Source of the DNA: Harmothoe impar
Lineage: Eukaryota; Annelida; Polychaeta; Phyllodocida; Polynoidae
Direction: 5' to 3'
DNA: 64,000 bases
Assembly: GCA_947462335.1 (NCBI GenBank)
Contig: OX381717.1
Coordinates: 21,319,166 to 21,383,165, forward strand
The notes beneath the pieces are model-generated. The model saw only the letters and a program-made list of their open reading frames with translations. It searched no databases and was not told where the DNA came from. This document shows positions 20,290-32,166 of this stretch, one piece after another. The position numbers were made by a program, and so were the translations under genes. How positions within the stretch are numbered: the stretch's first letter is position 1; each line of letters starts with the position of its first letter.

Positions 20290-21512
20290 AACCCTTCAAG
20301 GACGGCATGTCGCTTAAAGATGAAACTTGTCATCATGATGCACCAATGCCGCCCCGCCCTGTGAGTAACTCGCCAGTGCTACTTTTTTTTTTTTGTGTGT
20401 TATGCATCATAACGTTTTATCGATATGATTTTCAGCAAGTACATTTTTGGTCCGGGAGTCCATTAATGGAGACAACATACTATAGCATAGTTACAGTAAA
20501 TTACAACAATATGAAATCCGGTTTTCGCTGCAAGCAGTCTATAACAATACTGGGTATTTACAGTGTGTGATGCGAATATACAGGATGCTAATGTACAATT
20601 CAAATCTACAATATAACATCAGCTACCTTGGGCATGGTAGTATCACAATTACTATCACAGGAGTAGAGTTTTTTACTTGTTCATAGATTATCTTGGGTTC
20701 GCAATAGCTGTGTTAGAGTTAATTTTTCTTTTTCTTTTTCTTTTTTCGCTTCGGTCTTTTCACGTCAGTGCCCAGGAATTTCTTCAATTGTAACTTAAAA
20801 CTAGATCTTTTATCACAGGTTTGAATATGTGGGGGAAGTCTGTTCCATTCTTGTGCCCCCCTATAGAAAGGACTACGCTTGTAGAATTCAGATTTTGGCC
20901 TTCTCAAAGCAAAGCACGGGAGGAAGTCATTCCTAGTTCTTGGGTTTTTTGTTGCGGGGAGCTTTTTTGACCTATTAAAGAATTGAGATATGAGCATTTC
21001 TTTCCGTCTTAGGGAGGGAAGGGGAGTTTCACAATCCTGATGTAGTTTCACTACAGAGTTCCCCCTCACTTTCCTATTCAAACAAATTCTGAGACTTCTG
21101 TTCTGTATTCTACCTATTTTTTCTTGCCAGGTTTGATTTGCTGAGTCAAGTAAAAATGAGCAGTAGTCAAACTTTGGGAGAATTGTTTGTTTGAAAATGA
21201 TTATCGCCGTACTTGTGGAGATGCTGGGTTTTGTTTTGCCGAGTTTGAAATTTAAAAAATTTGTGGCATCTCGAGTAGCCTTGGCGTGTTCTTCAAAAGT
21301 TAAACACCTATCTAGGGTAGCCCCAAGGTAGGTAAAGGACTTTACCATTGGTGCATCATATCATGCTGACCTCATGGAAGTGTCTCGCCCCGTAGCATCG
21401 GTATGATGCTTAAATGCAGCACTGGTGAGTAACTTGACAGGACTGCATTCATGCATCATAATGACCCAGAGCATGATGCATTAATGCATTATGCCGTCCT
21501 TAGAGGGTTAAG
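20290..21512. mobile_element. Twin-hairpin MITE interrupted by a LINE fragment
   Basis: The left part 20290-20381 ends in GTAACTCGCCAGTGCT. The right part resumes at 21352 with TTGGTGCATCATATC and ends GCCGTCCTTAGAGGGTTA. In uninterrupted copies these are adjacent, so the LINE between them inserted into the loop of the first hairpin. Confidence 0.85.
20381..21351 (-). mobile_element. 5'-truncated CR1/jockey-like LINE fragment (RT C-terminus), inserted in a MITE
   Basis: On the minus strand 21348-20719 encodes about 209 residues of a reverse-transcriptase C-terminal region: KSFTYLGATLDRCLTFEEHA, LPKFDYCSFLLDSA, RIQNRSLRICLNRK and YRGAQEWNRLPPHIQTC. The frame ends in a lysine run from A-rich sequence. 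The non-coding tail ends in a T12 run on the plus strand (20382-20394), which is a poly(A) tail for a minus-strand insertion. The catalytic part is missing (5' truncation). Both borders fall inside one copy of the GGACGGCAT twin-hairpin MITE. Confidence 0.85.
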
Positions 21513-21745
21513 TGTATATATCTATATGAAGGTTGATGTGCCTGTCTCACATCAATCAATGTTGTTAAAATTGATTTTAATTTTGTTAGTTACTTTCATG
21601 ATTTAAGTGATGACAGTTTTACAAAATGTATGTAAAATACTATCATTTTTAAAGTTGAGATTTGGTGGACTTAGATACCCTTGTGCACAAGGTTTGTCTA
21701 CAGAATAGATTTAATGAGGAAAGATTACTACAAAAGTTAACATAC

Positions 21746-21909
21746 CCATTTGTTTTCTGTGACCTCGACTCCGTCCTTGAACCAGGTAAGTGTCGCAGCC
21801 GGTTTCCCATCCTTAGACACACAGGTCAGATTCACTGACTTCTGTTCATAAGGAACCTCCACCAATGATCCATTAGGGTGACCTACTATCTCTGGTGTCT
21901 TTGGTGGGA
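21746..21909 (-). CDS. Nephrin-like gene, coding exon 4 (Ig domain 2, first half)
   Basis: This 164-nt exon runs from phase 1 to phase 0, with acceptor ATTTGTGTAG and donor GTATGT. It begins VPPKTPEIVGHPNGSL after joining and carries the first cysteine of Ig2 (VNLTCVSKDGKPAA) and the core tryptophan in TWFKDGVEV. NLT is a potential N-glycosylation site. The VPP start is the usual linker between nephrin-family domains. Confidence 0.85.
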
Positions 21910-22618
21910 CTACACAAATAGAAAATCAAGAATAAAATTACCTTTCTGAGATGCAGTTTATATTATGAAATGCTTGGCTAACAGATGTCTGTCAATCACC
22001 TGATGATTTTCCATTTTGTTATATTGAAGGTGGAACAGGTTAACTGATAATTACATCCTTTATGTCCCCTTCCTGTTGGCAATAATATTTTCTAAAGGAA
22101 CACAGAAAATCGTTTTGGATCCCATGAAAAAGTTTTCTTAAAACAAGTGATTTGTCCGCCAGAAGTGTTAAATGATCAGATTTTCTTGAAATGAGATAAT
22201 TATTTTTGGCTGTGAGTGTTTTAGAGTCGGATATACTTAATGTCATGATGTAGGGATAGTAACTACAAATTGACCAGTTTTCAGGTGAAAGTCATTATAA
22301 CTTGGATTACGGGCGCTGAGAACATATATTTTGAGGGGCGGGAGGGAAAACCAAAAGAAAAGCTGCCCTTCAGTACTAAAATTTGCCAGGGGGCACAGGA
22401 GAAAAAACAATAGCATGCAAAAGTCTTCTTTTGGCTATCAAATGAAGGTATATTGAGAAATATTTCCAATTTTGAAGGCCAAATTCTGGGTGTTTGCTGG
22501 TTAGCATGTACTCCTAGCGGACAAAGGTAAAAAAAACTTTTTTTCTTTTTTTTTGCAAAATGCCAAAATTCCCATCGGCGGATCCGTAATCCAAGTTATC
22601 AGAATAAAACGGCATTAC

Positions 22619-22798
22619 CTTGTATATGTAAATGTGCTGTGGCATGTATCTGGGCCTGTCCATTGCGGGGCCCAACCTGACATGAGAAGTCAGCATCGTC
22701 AGCCAGCGACGTGCTGCGTATCATCAAGTTGTTCTGCCCTAGTTCGGCATTACCTGTTACCTCATAGTGCGGGTAGCCCGGCAGGTCGCGGTCAAAAC
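22619..22798 (-). CDS. Nephrin-like gene, coding exon 3 (Ig domain 1, second half)
   Basis: The exon is 180 nt, phase 1 to phase 1, with acceptor CCTGTTTTTCAG and donor GTAATG. It starts FDRDLPGYPHYEV and continues GQNNLMIRSTSLADDADF before the second cysteine (FSCQVGPRNG). The RDLPG...Y, LxI and LxDDAxxxCQVG pattern is the most diagnostic nephrin/Kirrel-family stretch in the window. Joined to exon 2 it completes one I-set-like domain. Confidence 0.88.
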
Positions 22799-23127
22799 CT
22801 GAAAAACAGGACAGCAAAAAAATATTTATCAATTTTTTTTAATATGAATATAATATTTAAATTCCTCATTTGAATACAAAATATTTTATAGAAATATGTA
22901 AATTCATCATATGCGACATATACTGGGAAAAGGGAACTTTATGATGCACCTTCAATCTATTAAAGGGCCCTTTTCCGTCAAATTTATGACTTATTGTGTT
23001 AGCAACCCACCGGGATTGAGTTTTAATTTTGTGGATCCAGTCATACTCTATGTGATGATTCTCGACTTGAGTGAATATAGGGGTGCTCAGAGCTATTAGT
23101 TATTTCAATATGAGGGTGCAGCTGCGC

Positions 23128-23371
23128 AGGGTGCTGTTTCTCCACAAAATACGGATGTCCGCAAATTTTCCATAATTTGTACAGAAAATAAAAATGATGA
23201 ATAATAAACTCCTTTCCTCTAACACAAATGGTAGTTAACCATACAAAATTAATACAGATCTCTGCATTTGAATCCAAACCTCCACATTATATGGAATTTG
23301 AAGAGCAGAAACAGTTTAAGCCAATTCCGCAAAATTGTGGACGTCCGTAATATGCGGAGAAACAGCACCCA
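23128..23371. mobile_element. Foldback element, third copy
   Basis: GGGTGCTGTTTCTCCACAAA to GGAGAAACAGCACCC, interior more diverged. Located between exons 2 and 3, about 295 bp from exon 2. Confidence 0.83.
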
Positions 23372-23665
23372 GATGCAAGTAATAACCTAAACATATAAGT
23401 TCAGGTACTAAACACTTGAATACTGTAAACATACTTTATTTCGCGCTGTACATATTTTCGCGATTTTCGCGATTCTTAAAATCGCGAAAATATGTACAGA
23501 GCGAAAATTTATCCAGTTTAGTCACTACTGTGCTGCAAAATCCGCGAATTTAAATACAGATGAAACTGCACTTTGTAGGCAATTCGCGAAAAGATACATG
23601 CGCGAAAATATATACGTTTACAGTAAGTAGTATTCCGTGTAATTTACAGAGGTGTTGAGACGTAC

Positions 23666-23800
23666 CCATTCCGTAGCCATCTTTCACCCATTGGAGATCA
23701 CCCGCGAGCTCCTCCACGATACAATCCAAGATGACAGACTGACCCTGTATCACTGTTTTGTCAGACAAAAGTGGTGCGACAAAATGCTGATCACCAGCCA
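23666..23800 (-). CDS. Nephrin-like gene, coding exon 2 (Ig domain 1, first half)
   Basis: This 135-nt exon runs from phase 1 to phase 1. The acceptor is a T-rich tract ending TCTCTTCCAG and the donor is GTACGT. It encodes the first strands of Ig1, with the first disulfide cysteine in VILDCIVEE and the core tryptophan in LQWVKDGYGMG. Nephrin and Kirrel first domains read WxKDGxxLG at this place, and in this family an intron often falls just after that glycine, as here. Confidence 0.85.
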
Positions 23801-23997
23801 CTGGAAGAGATAAAAAAACAATGTCTGTATTAGAACAAAATCTGTGTAAATCAAAGCATTGTAATTATTGTAAGGTGCAACCTCTACTGTTATCTATTGG
23901 CAACAGATTCAACAATTATTATAATGTTGAATCGAGATCATTAGAATCCTGTCAAATTAAAAATTGAAATATTCCCTTCATATTTACAATAATTGAA

Positions 23998-24000
<3 letters not shown>

Positions 24001-24076
<76 letters not shown>

Positions 24077-24090
24077 TATATAGATAGATG

Positions 24091-24148
<58 letters not shown>
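24001..24148. repeat. Microsatellite (TA)n, (GATA)n, (GA)n
   Basis: About 70 bp of TA repeats, then a few GATA units and about 20 GA repeats ending in GGGGGGG. Located in intron 1, about 200 bp beyond exon 2. Confidence 0.97.
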
Positions 24149-24153
<5 letters not shown>

Positions 24154-25880
24154 CACTGCTATTAGAAGTTCTAATATAATTTTCTTAGTCTATGATGATT
24201 GTATTTGTTGTACAATGTGTTTAAAATGCAGTTACATTATCAAAAATGGAATAGGGCAACTCTATACCCAGGCTTCCCAAGGCAGTATACATGTGTAAAG
24301 CAAAGACCCTTAAAACTATCCTGGACAAGGACCTTGTGTTTCATGAGTCTGGGTCTGTATCTTGGTCTGAATCACATAAATCATCTTCATTAAATACACA
24401 GCCTCTTATTTTCCCTCATTTTACATCATATATATATGTGCTTGACCTTGCCATGACTATCTGAAACCTTCTAACTCTCTCCCAGATCATGTGACCCTGC
24501 TCTGGTCACATGACCCAGATGTAATTAAAACAATGGTCACATGATCTGAGGTTACCATGGCAACGGTGATCTGGGTATTGTCAGTGTGGGAGGGTGGAGG
24601 GGTGGTTTAGAAATGGTAGTCTTTAGGTATAGAGTAGATCTGGTTAAGTCTGGCAAAAAATAAAATGGCAACCCAGGTTCCTGTGAACCGGCTCTGTTGG
24701 TTTTTTTTAAATTTTATTATTATCATCATCATCGATCATCATCATCATCATAAAAAAATGGCAATTTGAGAAAAAATATATTTAAAGGCTAATAATTATG
24801 AAAAATGAAAAAGTCCTGCGAATGGCATACATAGCTCCTTAATAATTGAGGATGGGTAAATTAAAACACATTACATGAATAGGTGTCAAAAGGTTAAGGA
24901 CACACTTTATTCAATGAAGGTTCAAATGTTGCAAAATGTTGATGGCAATTTGAGGGTAAACTGTTGGCTATTAGAGAAGGACAATGGCAAGTTCAACACA
25001 AGCCTGCTGTTTTGTTTCTCATGAGAAGCCAGTGTCTTCTAACAAATAGTTTTTAGACACAATCCCAGAGTGTATCCTTGTCACTATGTGGGTCAGGACC
25101 TTGTCTAGTTGGTGATTTAGGGACATGCCATCAGGAGTGGGTTGTTTCCCAGGCTGGGGATACCTTCTGGTTTTTTTTAATGAGTTGGGGAGAGGATAGT
25201 AAACAGTCCTGTCACAAGTATTCTGGAAATATCATTTATTTTATATACCATGGCTGTAAAAAATCGACATACCTATATACCAAGGATTTAGAGCAAGTAC
25301 AATGTAGGCTATAGTAACGCCCTTCAAGTTTCTAAGAACAGTTTCAGTAGATCTGGGCCTATACCTTATCTTTATGGGATTCAAAATATACTATAGCTTT
25401 AGTTCACCGAAGGTTGTGTAAGGAATTGCAACTAACAAGCTGGTCCCAACCCTTACCCAACCGCGTCATGGATGTATATAGAGGTTGTAATTATGACCAC
25501 ATGATGAGGCCAAAATAATAAAAAAGGTGTGTAAATAGCCCCAAAATTAAAATATAAATACTTTTTTCAAAATTGGATAAAAATGTCTATGCTCGGCCCT
25601 ATTTTGCTAGGTGAGGTCGGGTAACCTGAAACACACCTTTGTTTTTATTTGGCTTAAGCAGTAGGATGTTATATTAAATAGGCCTACTCTCTGTTGGATG
25701 TATGGGAACATTCACAAATGACATCACCTATTTTCGGGCCTTTTTAAAAAGAAACTATAAAATTTGGGTCAAATGGCAAACACAAATAGGCCAGGTCACG
25801 TGTCGTCACTAAACGCAAAGCCAAGGGACCCCCTCCACCCTACCCCTAGCCGGTGACATCATTTGTAAACGTTCACCATA

Positions 25881-26171
25881 ATCCTTTAATGGGATCATGT
25901 CAACCAAAAGGCATTGATAAGCTCCCAAAGGCATGATGCACCAATGCAGTGGCGGCGTCTCACCATAGCAATGCATTAATGTATCATGACACAGGGGCGG
26001 ATCCAGGAATTTGGGAAAGGGGGGGGCGCCGCAATACCTACAGCATGAGGGGTGTTGAACCATCTAAATTAAAATTTACCAAAAAATAGGGGGGGGCGCG
26101 CCCCTTGCGCCCCCCCCCCCCTGGATCCGCCCCTGTGACATCAATTGAACATGGACCCAAGAGGGTTAATT
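25881..26171. mobile_element. Decayed twin-hairpin MITE with a nested hAT-like MITE
   Basis: GATGCACCAATGCAG and AATGCATTAATGTATCATGA belong to the twin-hairpin family; AAGAGGGTTAA is its right end. At 25993-26136 a CAGGGGCGGATCCAGG / CCTGGATCCGCCCCTG element is inserted, with TGACA on both sides. That terminal motif is widely seen in hAT-type non-autonomous elements (family knowledge). Confidence 0.65.
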
Positions 26172-26974
26172 CATAGAGACACATACATTTTTGTACAGGG
26201 CTGTTGCCAAGGCGAGAGAGATATTCTCCATTCTTCATTTTTTATCAGCGTTGGCTGGCAGCTAGGGCTAGGACAGTAAGCAGCCGTGTCACATGTAAAC
26301 TGTGTGAGCTGTGTAGATCATTTATATATAACAAGAAGGTGGTGTTTAATATTGGCCCTGTGCATAAAGTACAGTAAATGTGTGACCATGTCACTGATCG
26401 GCCTGTGTGGGCCGCCATCTTGTCACCTACAACCCAGCAAATGTGTGTGATGATGTGTTAATCAGCAAGAGTCCTTTCAGGTTTTTCCTATACATTATGT
26501 GATATTATATTATCAATAAGGGCCTATGTATTTCTGTATTCATGTAATAATGTTAATTATATCTTCACTGGTCATTTTCACCTAAAGTACCTGGGTCGCC
26601 TAAATATCACATTATGTAGCTACATTTTACTATCAAGATATAATAGTAATCGTCTCAGTTTCTAGGTTTACCAGTACTTTTACCATTACCAAGTTATCTT
26701 TCATGTCAGTCAAATAGTGTCTTATAGCCTGCACCTGTTTACACCAAACCCATAAACCTGAAGGGTTCATCTGCAGGACTAGATAGCCCCCCAGGTGTCC
26801 GCTGGTACCCTGCTACACCATTAATCAGATACACATGTACTACAGTAACCAGCAAAACCTGGCAGTCTGGCCAAGTGTGGCCTATGTGTGCATACAACAT
26901 TATGGGCAGGTGGTAATCAGGGTTTGTTGCAGCACAGATGTAACTAGTTCTAGACCCTCAGTGTTGGATGGCAT

Positions 26975-27085
26975 TTCTTGACGTTGAGTCTAGATGTTGA
27001 ATCTAGATGTTGAATCTAGATATTGAATCTAGATGTCAAGTCTAGATGTCAAGTCTAGAGGTCAAGTCTAGAGGTCTACTCTAGA
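26975..27085. repeat. 14-bp repeat (TCTAGATGTTGAA type)
   Basis: About eight imperfect units, drifting from TCTAGATGTTGAATC to TCTAGAGGTCAAG. It leads into the GTCTGACGTTGT array. Confidence 0.85.
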
Positions 27086-27292
27086 CGTCAAGTCATGTCT
27101 TGATGTTGTGTCTTGATGTTGTGTCTGGACGTGTCTAACATGTCTGGACGTCATGGAGATTATGTCTGATGTCTTGTGTGGCCTGGCATGTGTGGACGTT
27201 ATATCTGAAGTCATATATGGACGTTTGACTTGTGGGTGGACGTCTGGACTAACTTCTTGTCTGACATCATTTTTGTCTGATGTTATGATGTG

Positions 27293-27405
27293 TCTGAACG
27301 TTGTGTCTGACGTTGTGTCTGACGTTGTGTCTGACGTTGTGTCTGACGTTGTGTCTGACGTTGTGTCTGACGTTGTGTCTGACGTTGTGTCTGACGTTGT
27401 CTGGA
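27293..27405. repeat. 12-bp repeat (GTGTCTGACGTT)n
   Basis: About nine near-perfect units, surrounded by diverged GTCTGGACGT relatives from 27100. Its open frames (VVSDVVSDV and the reverse TSDTTSDT) are repeat artefacts. Confidence 0.95.
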
Positions 27406-29736
27406 CGTCATATCTGGACACCAAGAGGCCTAGCATCATGCCGATCCAAAATATTTTTATAGGGGTCAGAGAGGTATAATTTTACTGTTACCTCCTTTCT
27501 CTTCTTCATAATTCATCTTTTTCCATCTAAAGCTTTTTCTAAATATATTTGTTTAAATCCATAATTTCTCAAAATTCACTTTAATTTGTTTCATTAATAT
27601 GAACTCCTGTTTTTAACCTCGTTCCACGTTTTATTTTCTCCTGTATGCCCAATCTCTATTCTCAGGGCGTCATATCCCCTGCTGGCAAGACTTAGGGTGG
27701 TCTGTAGCACCAGCTTATCTAGAGTTACAAAATGTACCTTTTTTATGGTGTATCTGGAGATATCTGACACCCTCCCTCTTCTGGTGTTTACCCAGGGGAA
27801 GAGGAGAGAGGAGAAATAAAGGTGGAATGTGGCAGGTATCCATAACATCAACTGAGACTTCTTTTTTTCCCTTTCATTTTTTTCCCCTTCATTTGTTTCT
27901 CTCTTGATATAAGCCTACTGTTCTATTTTTGTCTCTCTCCATCTCTCCCTCATCTCTGTCTGCCTGACTCTCTGTCTCTGTCTGTCTCTGTCTGCCTGAC
28001 TCTCTGTCTGTCTGCCTCTTACTCTGTCTCTCTTTTCTTACCCATCCTGACGCTCTCACTTCCTCTGTGTTTACACTGCAAAAAGTTGGTAGTTTTTCTT
28101 TTGCAGCTAAACAATAGTATCTGCTTTAAGGGTACAGTTTATTGTATGTACAGAGTAAAATCTACTGTAGGTTACAATGTAGGTGTACAGTTTAGTGTAG
28201 GTAAAGCCAGGATAGAAACAATATAGTCGGTCTATGTATATGTCTCTTTATATTTACATGTCTCTTACTGCCTCATTTGTTTCCCCTTTGTCTCTTCTTT
28301 TGTCTCGTGACACAAATACTTCAAATGGTGACCCTCAGGGTGCAGTATTGCTGTATGCTCCCCCGCCAAAGATAGCTGCATGCTTCATTTGTCTAACACA
28401 GCATTTGAGTATAGGCCAAAAAAGTTTGTTTCCAGTCACACGACCGGGTTTCGAAAAAACAGTGCCGACCCCCTCATTCCTTTCCCTTTTTTTTCTTTGT
28501 TTTGTGATCTGCAGGTGTTTACGGTCCTTAAATCATTTAACTTAAATGATTTTAATAAAATCTAACGAATATTGAGGATTCTATGTAGAAAACCAGGGGG
28601 GGAGCAGAGGAAAGCGAAAAATATATATTTCTAAAATTCTGAACAACCTGGTCTGGTGTGTCAAACCATGTTACTGGAAATAAACCTCTTCTATCCTTTG
28701 GCCTGGGTCCTATAGGATTGGCTTCTCTTTTTTAAACTGGATGTGGAAGGAAAACGTCCAGAGACATGGCTGACGTATATAGAATTACTGAGCTAACTAA
28801 AATGGGTAAGAAAATATAGGCTTGTCCTTCCAGCTGACCCATAGCCACACACAAGTTACACAACACATAGAAATGTACACCCGTAGTTGTTCTCTTAATG
28901 TTGAATACATTATGTCACATTTGTTTCCTTTTTAAAGTATGGCATGTTTGTTAACCAATTCCAATGCAATTGAAGTCACTTTTATTCCCAGCTCCTTCAG
29001 AGACCATGGAAGAATAACAAGAGTTGGATAGTGGCTATGTGTTGTTGTAAAGTCAATTAGGCCCCGCTATATATTCATGCTTTTTGATTACTTTCCAATG
29101 ACAATAAAGTCTAGTTGATGTTAGCCAATTTGGAATTGACTGTACTAGTGTACAGTAAGTCAATGATAGACCATGGTCGGCTTGTTGGGGGTCTATAACT
29201 AGTAAAAGTGGCAGGCCTAGTGTCAAGTGTGTACAGAAAGCTTGTCTTTATAAACCACTGGTATACTCACAGGCCATCACTGAGGTAAACCTCAGGGAGG
29301 AGGTAGGTTTTTCTGTTTACAGAAACAGGGTAGTCAACTCCAAGTTCCCCCTCTGCTTTGAGCATCCCATTATGGTGAAAATGCATGCATTTGGATGCAT
29401 TAAAATGCCATAATCTCATGGATTTCAATGATAAATAATATTACTGGGATTCAGAACACACAATTTTGCATTAAACTGGAGATATACCCACATTTAGCAA
29501 AGTACCCCCTCTGCTTTGTGTCAACATTGCTGCAGTCCTTATAGCACATGGCCTGCATACCTACAATACTGTGGGGAGCAAGGAAAGGACTGGGGTCTGT
29601 ACACAGGTAGCACAGGTAGTCAGTGTAGCAGCCAGAGTGGCCCACACTGTCCTACCTTACGGCAGGACTAGGACTCTGCTTGGAGACAAAGGTAAGTTGG
29701 TGCACGTGGGTATACTATTCCAAACAGGCACCCCTT

Positions 29737-29945
29737 AACCCTTTATGGACGGCATGTCGCTAAAAGTTGACATTTGTCGTCATAATGCACCAATGCAGCC
29801 TCGGCGAGTAACTTGCCGGGGCTGCATTGATGCATCATGACGACCCTTCAAGAGTGCATGTCTCAATCCCTTAGGGTAGGCATAATGCTTGAATGCAACT
29901 CGCCATGGCTGCATCAATTCATACATCATGACGACCATGGGAATA
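29737..29945. mobile_element. Twin-hairpin MITE (GGACGGCAT family), copy
   Basis: AACCCTTTATGGACGGCATG start, both hairpins recognisable, right terminus decayed after CATGACGACCATGGG. Confidence 0.75.
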
Positions 29946-30239
29946 TCATCGTGACAAATATGGAAAGTTAAGCTCGGAATAAGCATGGGACCTTCTTTGG
30001 CCCTTTATACCTTTAACTTTGTCTGCCATGAGGACCTCATGTCGATTTGTCGATTTTACCCATCTGGCCCGAACCTGGGCACCACAGCAGCCAAGAATAA
30101 TGGTAATACTTGGCTGGCGTGCAAGGAAAGTTGGTGTGGGTACAAGTCTACAATAGTGAGGGCAAAAGGTGGAGATTTGCCATGATGCAGACTGTTACCA
30201 CAACACTCAACACCCACTCCCGGCACTCACCCCCCCAAT

Positions 30240-30306
30240 ATGGGCCCTGTGGACCTGCTGACCAGCCTTCGGCTGTGTTGGTTTTAAAACTATATCATCA
30301 TATCAC
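30240..30306 (+). repeat. Solo LINE 3' end (copy 2)
   Basis: A shorter copy of the same module, from TGGGCCCTGTGGACC to TATATCATCATATC, sitting inside a larger composite repeat. Confidence 0.7.
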
Positions 30307-30490
30307 CCCCCCTCCCTCCTCACCACCACACCCACACCCTCTACACACCTAACACTCGCCCTCTATCTATAGTTTGTCTCTGAATAGTTGATGACTGGCT
30401 AGATACTAGTAGCCTTTATTTTAGGTCACATGTGAGCATTATTATTTGTCTTAGGTATTTTTTTAATCAGGAGAAAACAGGTTAGGTTAG

Positions 30491-30748
30491 GGAGTGTTCA
30501 TTTATTAATTACAGGGGGGTGGTGAGATTTCGCGAGATGTGCGAAATTTTCTACGCCCCCCCCCCCCAACCCCCTCGAGAGCGCGTGGAACTTTTCGTGC
30601 CCCCCCCCCCCCCTCGCCGAAAGCGTAGAAAAATGTTGCCCCCCCCCCCCGCGCTTTGAACTATAGTAACACGCGGGCTTTTTTGCTAAAAAAGAGGATT
30701 CATTTTTTACGCCCCCCCCCCTCAGGAGGGGGGGGGGGGGGGCGTTAC
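30491..30748. mobile_element. GGGAGTGTTCATTTATTA MITE, right end missing
   Basis: Left terminus and G/C-run interior present; it breaks off at GGGGGGGCGTTAC. It is nested in a composite bounded by CATGTCGATTTGTCG at 30041 and its inverted copy near 31005-31020. Confidence 0.7.
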
Positions 30749-31452
30749 ATATATAGGGGGGGCCTAGCGATGCCCGTGCACGTTGAGCCTTGAGGGTGCC
30801 TGGTTCTGTGACGGCAGCGTCTTGAGGTCAGAGGTCACGTGAGGTATGTGGACGCTGGGCGTTACCATGGTAACACGGCGTCTCTAAGGGCCGCCCCCCC
30901 CTCCCCCCCCCCCCCCCCCCCCCCCCCCCCCGCCCCCAACCCAACCTACACCCACACAGACACGGGCACAAGGCAACCACACCAAGGGCCCCAGACGGGT
31001 AAAATCGACAAATCGACATGAGTCTAGTGACAAGGGACAAGACCTATTGCTTATAATCGACAAATGACATAGGCATTCCTTAAAATCGATAAGTGACATG
31101 AGGGCTGGTGACATTTTTACAGTGTCAGTGACAAGTGACAAGTGACAAGACCCTTTTCTTAAAATCGACAAGGGACATTGGCATTTCTTAAAATCGACAA
31201 GTGACACAGCAACCCCCCCATCTGGGGGCCCTACACCAGCTAGGCGCTGTGGTCATTGTTTATCAAGGGGGAGGGAGGGGAGGGGAAGGGAGGGGAGGGG
31301 AGGGGAGGGAAGGGGAGGGAAGGGGAGGGGAGGGGAGGGGAGGGAGGGAGGGGAGGGGAGGGAGGGGAGTGAGGGGAGTCCTCCCAGAGGGGGGCAGCGA
31401 ATTTAAAAGCCTGCACGTTTGAAATTCAAGGGAGGGGGGGACTTGAGGTATT

Positions 31453-31783
31453 TAGGGAGTGTTCATTTATTAATTACAGGGGGGGGGTGGTGAGATTTCG
31501 TGCGGAGGGGCGAACATTTTTTACGCCCCCCCCTCGAGAGCGCGTGTAACGTTTCGTGCCCCCCTCGCCGAAGGCCCCGAAAATTTTTCGCCCCCCCCCC
31601 CTTTGAACTATAGTAACGCGCGGGCTTTTTGGCTAAAAAGGGGCTTAAATTTTTACGCCCCCCCCTCAAGAGGGGTCAGAATTTTTTACCCCCCCCCCCC
31701 CCCCTCAGAAGGGGTCGGAAATTTTTACGCCCCCCCCAAACCCACCACCCCCCCCTGTAAATAATAAATGAACACTCCCTTAG
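31453..31783. mobile_element. GGGAGTGTTCATTTATTA MITE, complete copy
   Basis: Both termini are intact and inverted. The interior alternates C runs with TTTTTACG blocks, and it lies 77 bp from tRNA-Leu(TAG). Confidence 0.85.
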
Positions 31784-31859
31784 GAGGGGGGGGGGGAAAT
31801 CGAAAATCCTAAGCCTATCAAGTGTCATACCAGCCATGTATCCATTATACAAAAGTTCA

Positions 31860-31940
31860 TGGCAGCGGTGGGATTCGAACCCACGCCTCAGAGAGACTGG
31901 TGCCTAAAACCAGCGCCTTAGACCACTCGGCCACGCTACC
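31860..31940 (-). tRNA. tRNA-Leu (TAG)
   Basis: Reads on the minus strand with acceptor GGTAGCG / CGCTGCC, A box GTGGCCGAGTGG, anticodon loop TTTAGGC (TAG), a long class II variable arm, B box GGTTCGAATCC and discriminator A. No intron. A run of four T follows on the minus strand. In intron 1. Confidence 0.95.
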
Positions 31941-32008
31941 CGTTGCAAACTGGGCCAGCAGAGGATGGAGTGATACAAGAACTGACAGTTAGAGTAGGGG
32001 AACTATCA

Positions 32009-32087
32009 GGTTCGGTCCGTATGGGCCCTGTGGACCTGCTGACCAGCCTTCGGCTGTGTTGGTTTCAAAACTATATCATTATCATCC
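32009..32087 (+). repeat. Solo LINE 3' end (copy 3)
   Basis: Complete copy of the GGTTCGGTCC to ATC-tail module, 70 bp downstream of tRNA-Leu(TAG). One base differs in the TTTTAAAAC stretch (TTTCAAAAC). Confidence 0.75.
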
Positions 32088-32166
32088 TAGGGGAACTGTC
32101 ATAACACGAGTAGGGATCCTGAGCTAACTCAACATAGCTCATTGAATGTAGACATATGCTATACTG

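Larger units (their letters stand above)
19709..23665 (-). other. Introns 2 to 4: unassigned stretches
   Basis: Outside exons 3 and 4 (22619-22798, 21746-21909) and the elements listed separately, 21515-21740, 21915-22610 and 22805-23125 show no coding, RNA or repeat feature I can support. 23430-23640 carries a GCGAAAATATGTACAG inverted pair that looks like a further short foldback. Confidence 0.5.

Noticed and set aside
27068..27439. Open frame with repeated TTSD residues (and VVSD on the other strand)
   Set aside because: It is only a translation of the 12-bp GTGTCTGACGTT array; both strands are open because the unit length is a multiple of three without stops.
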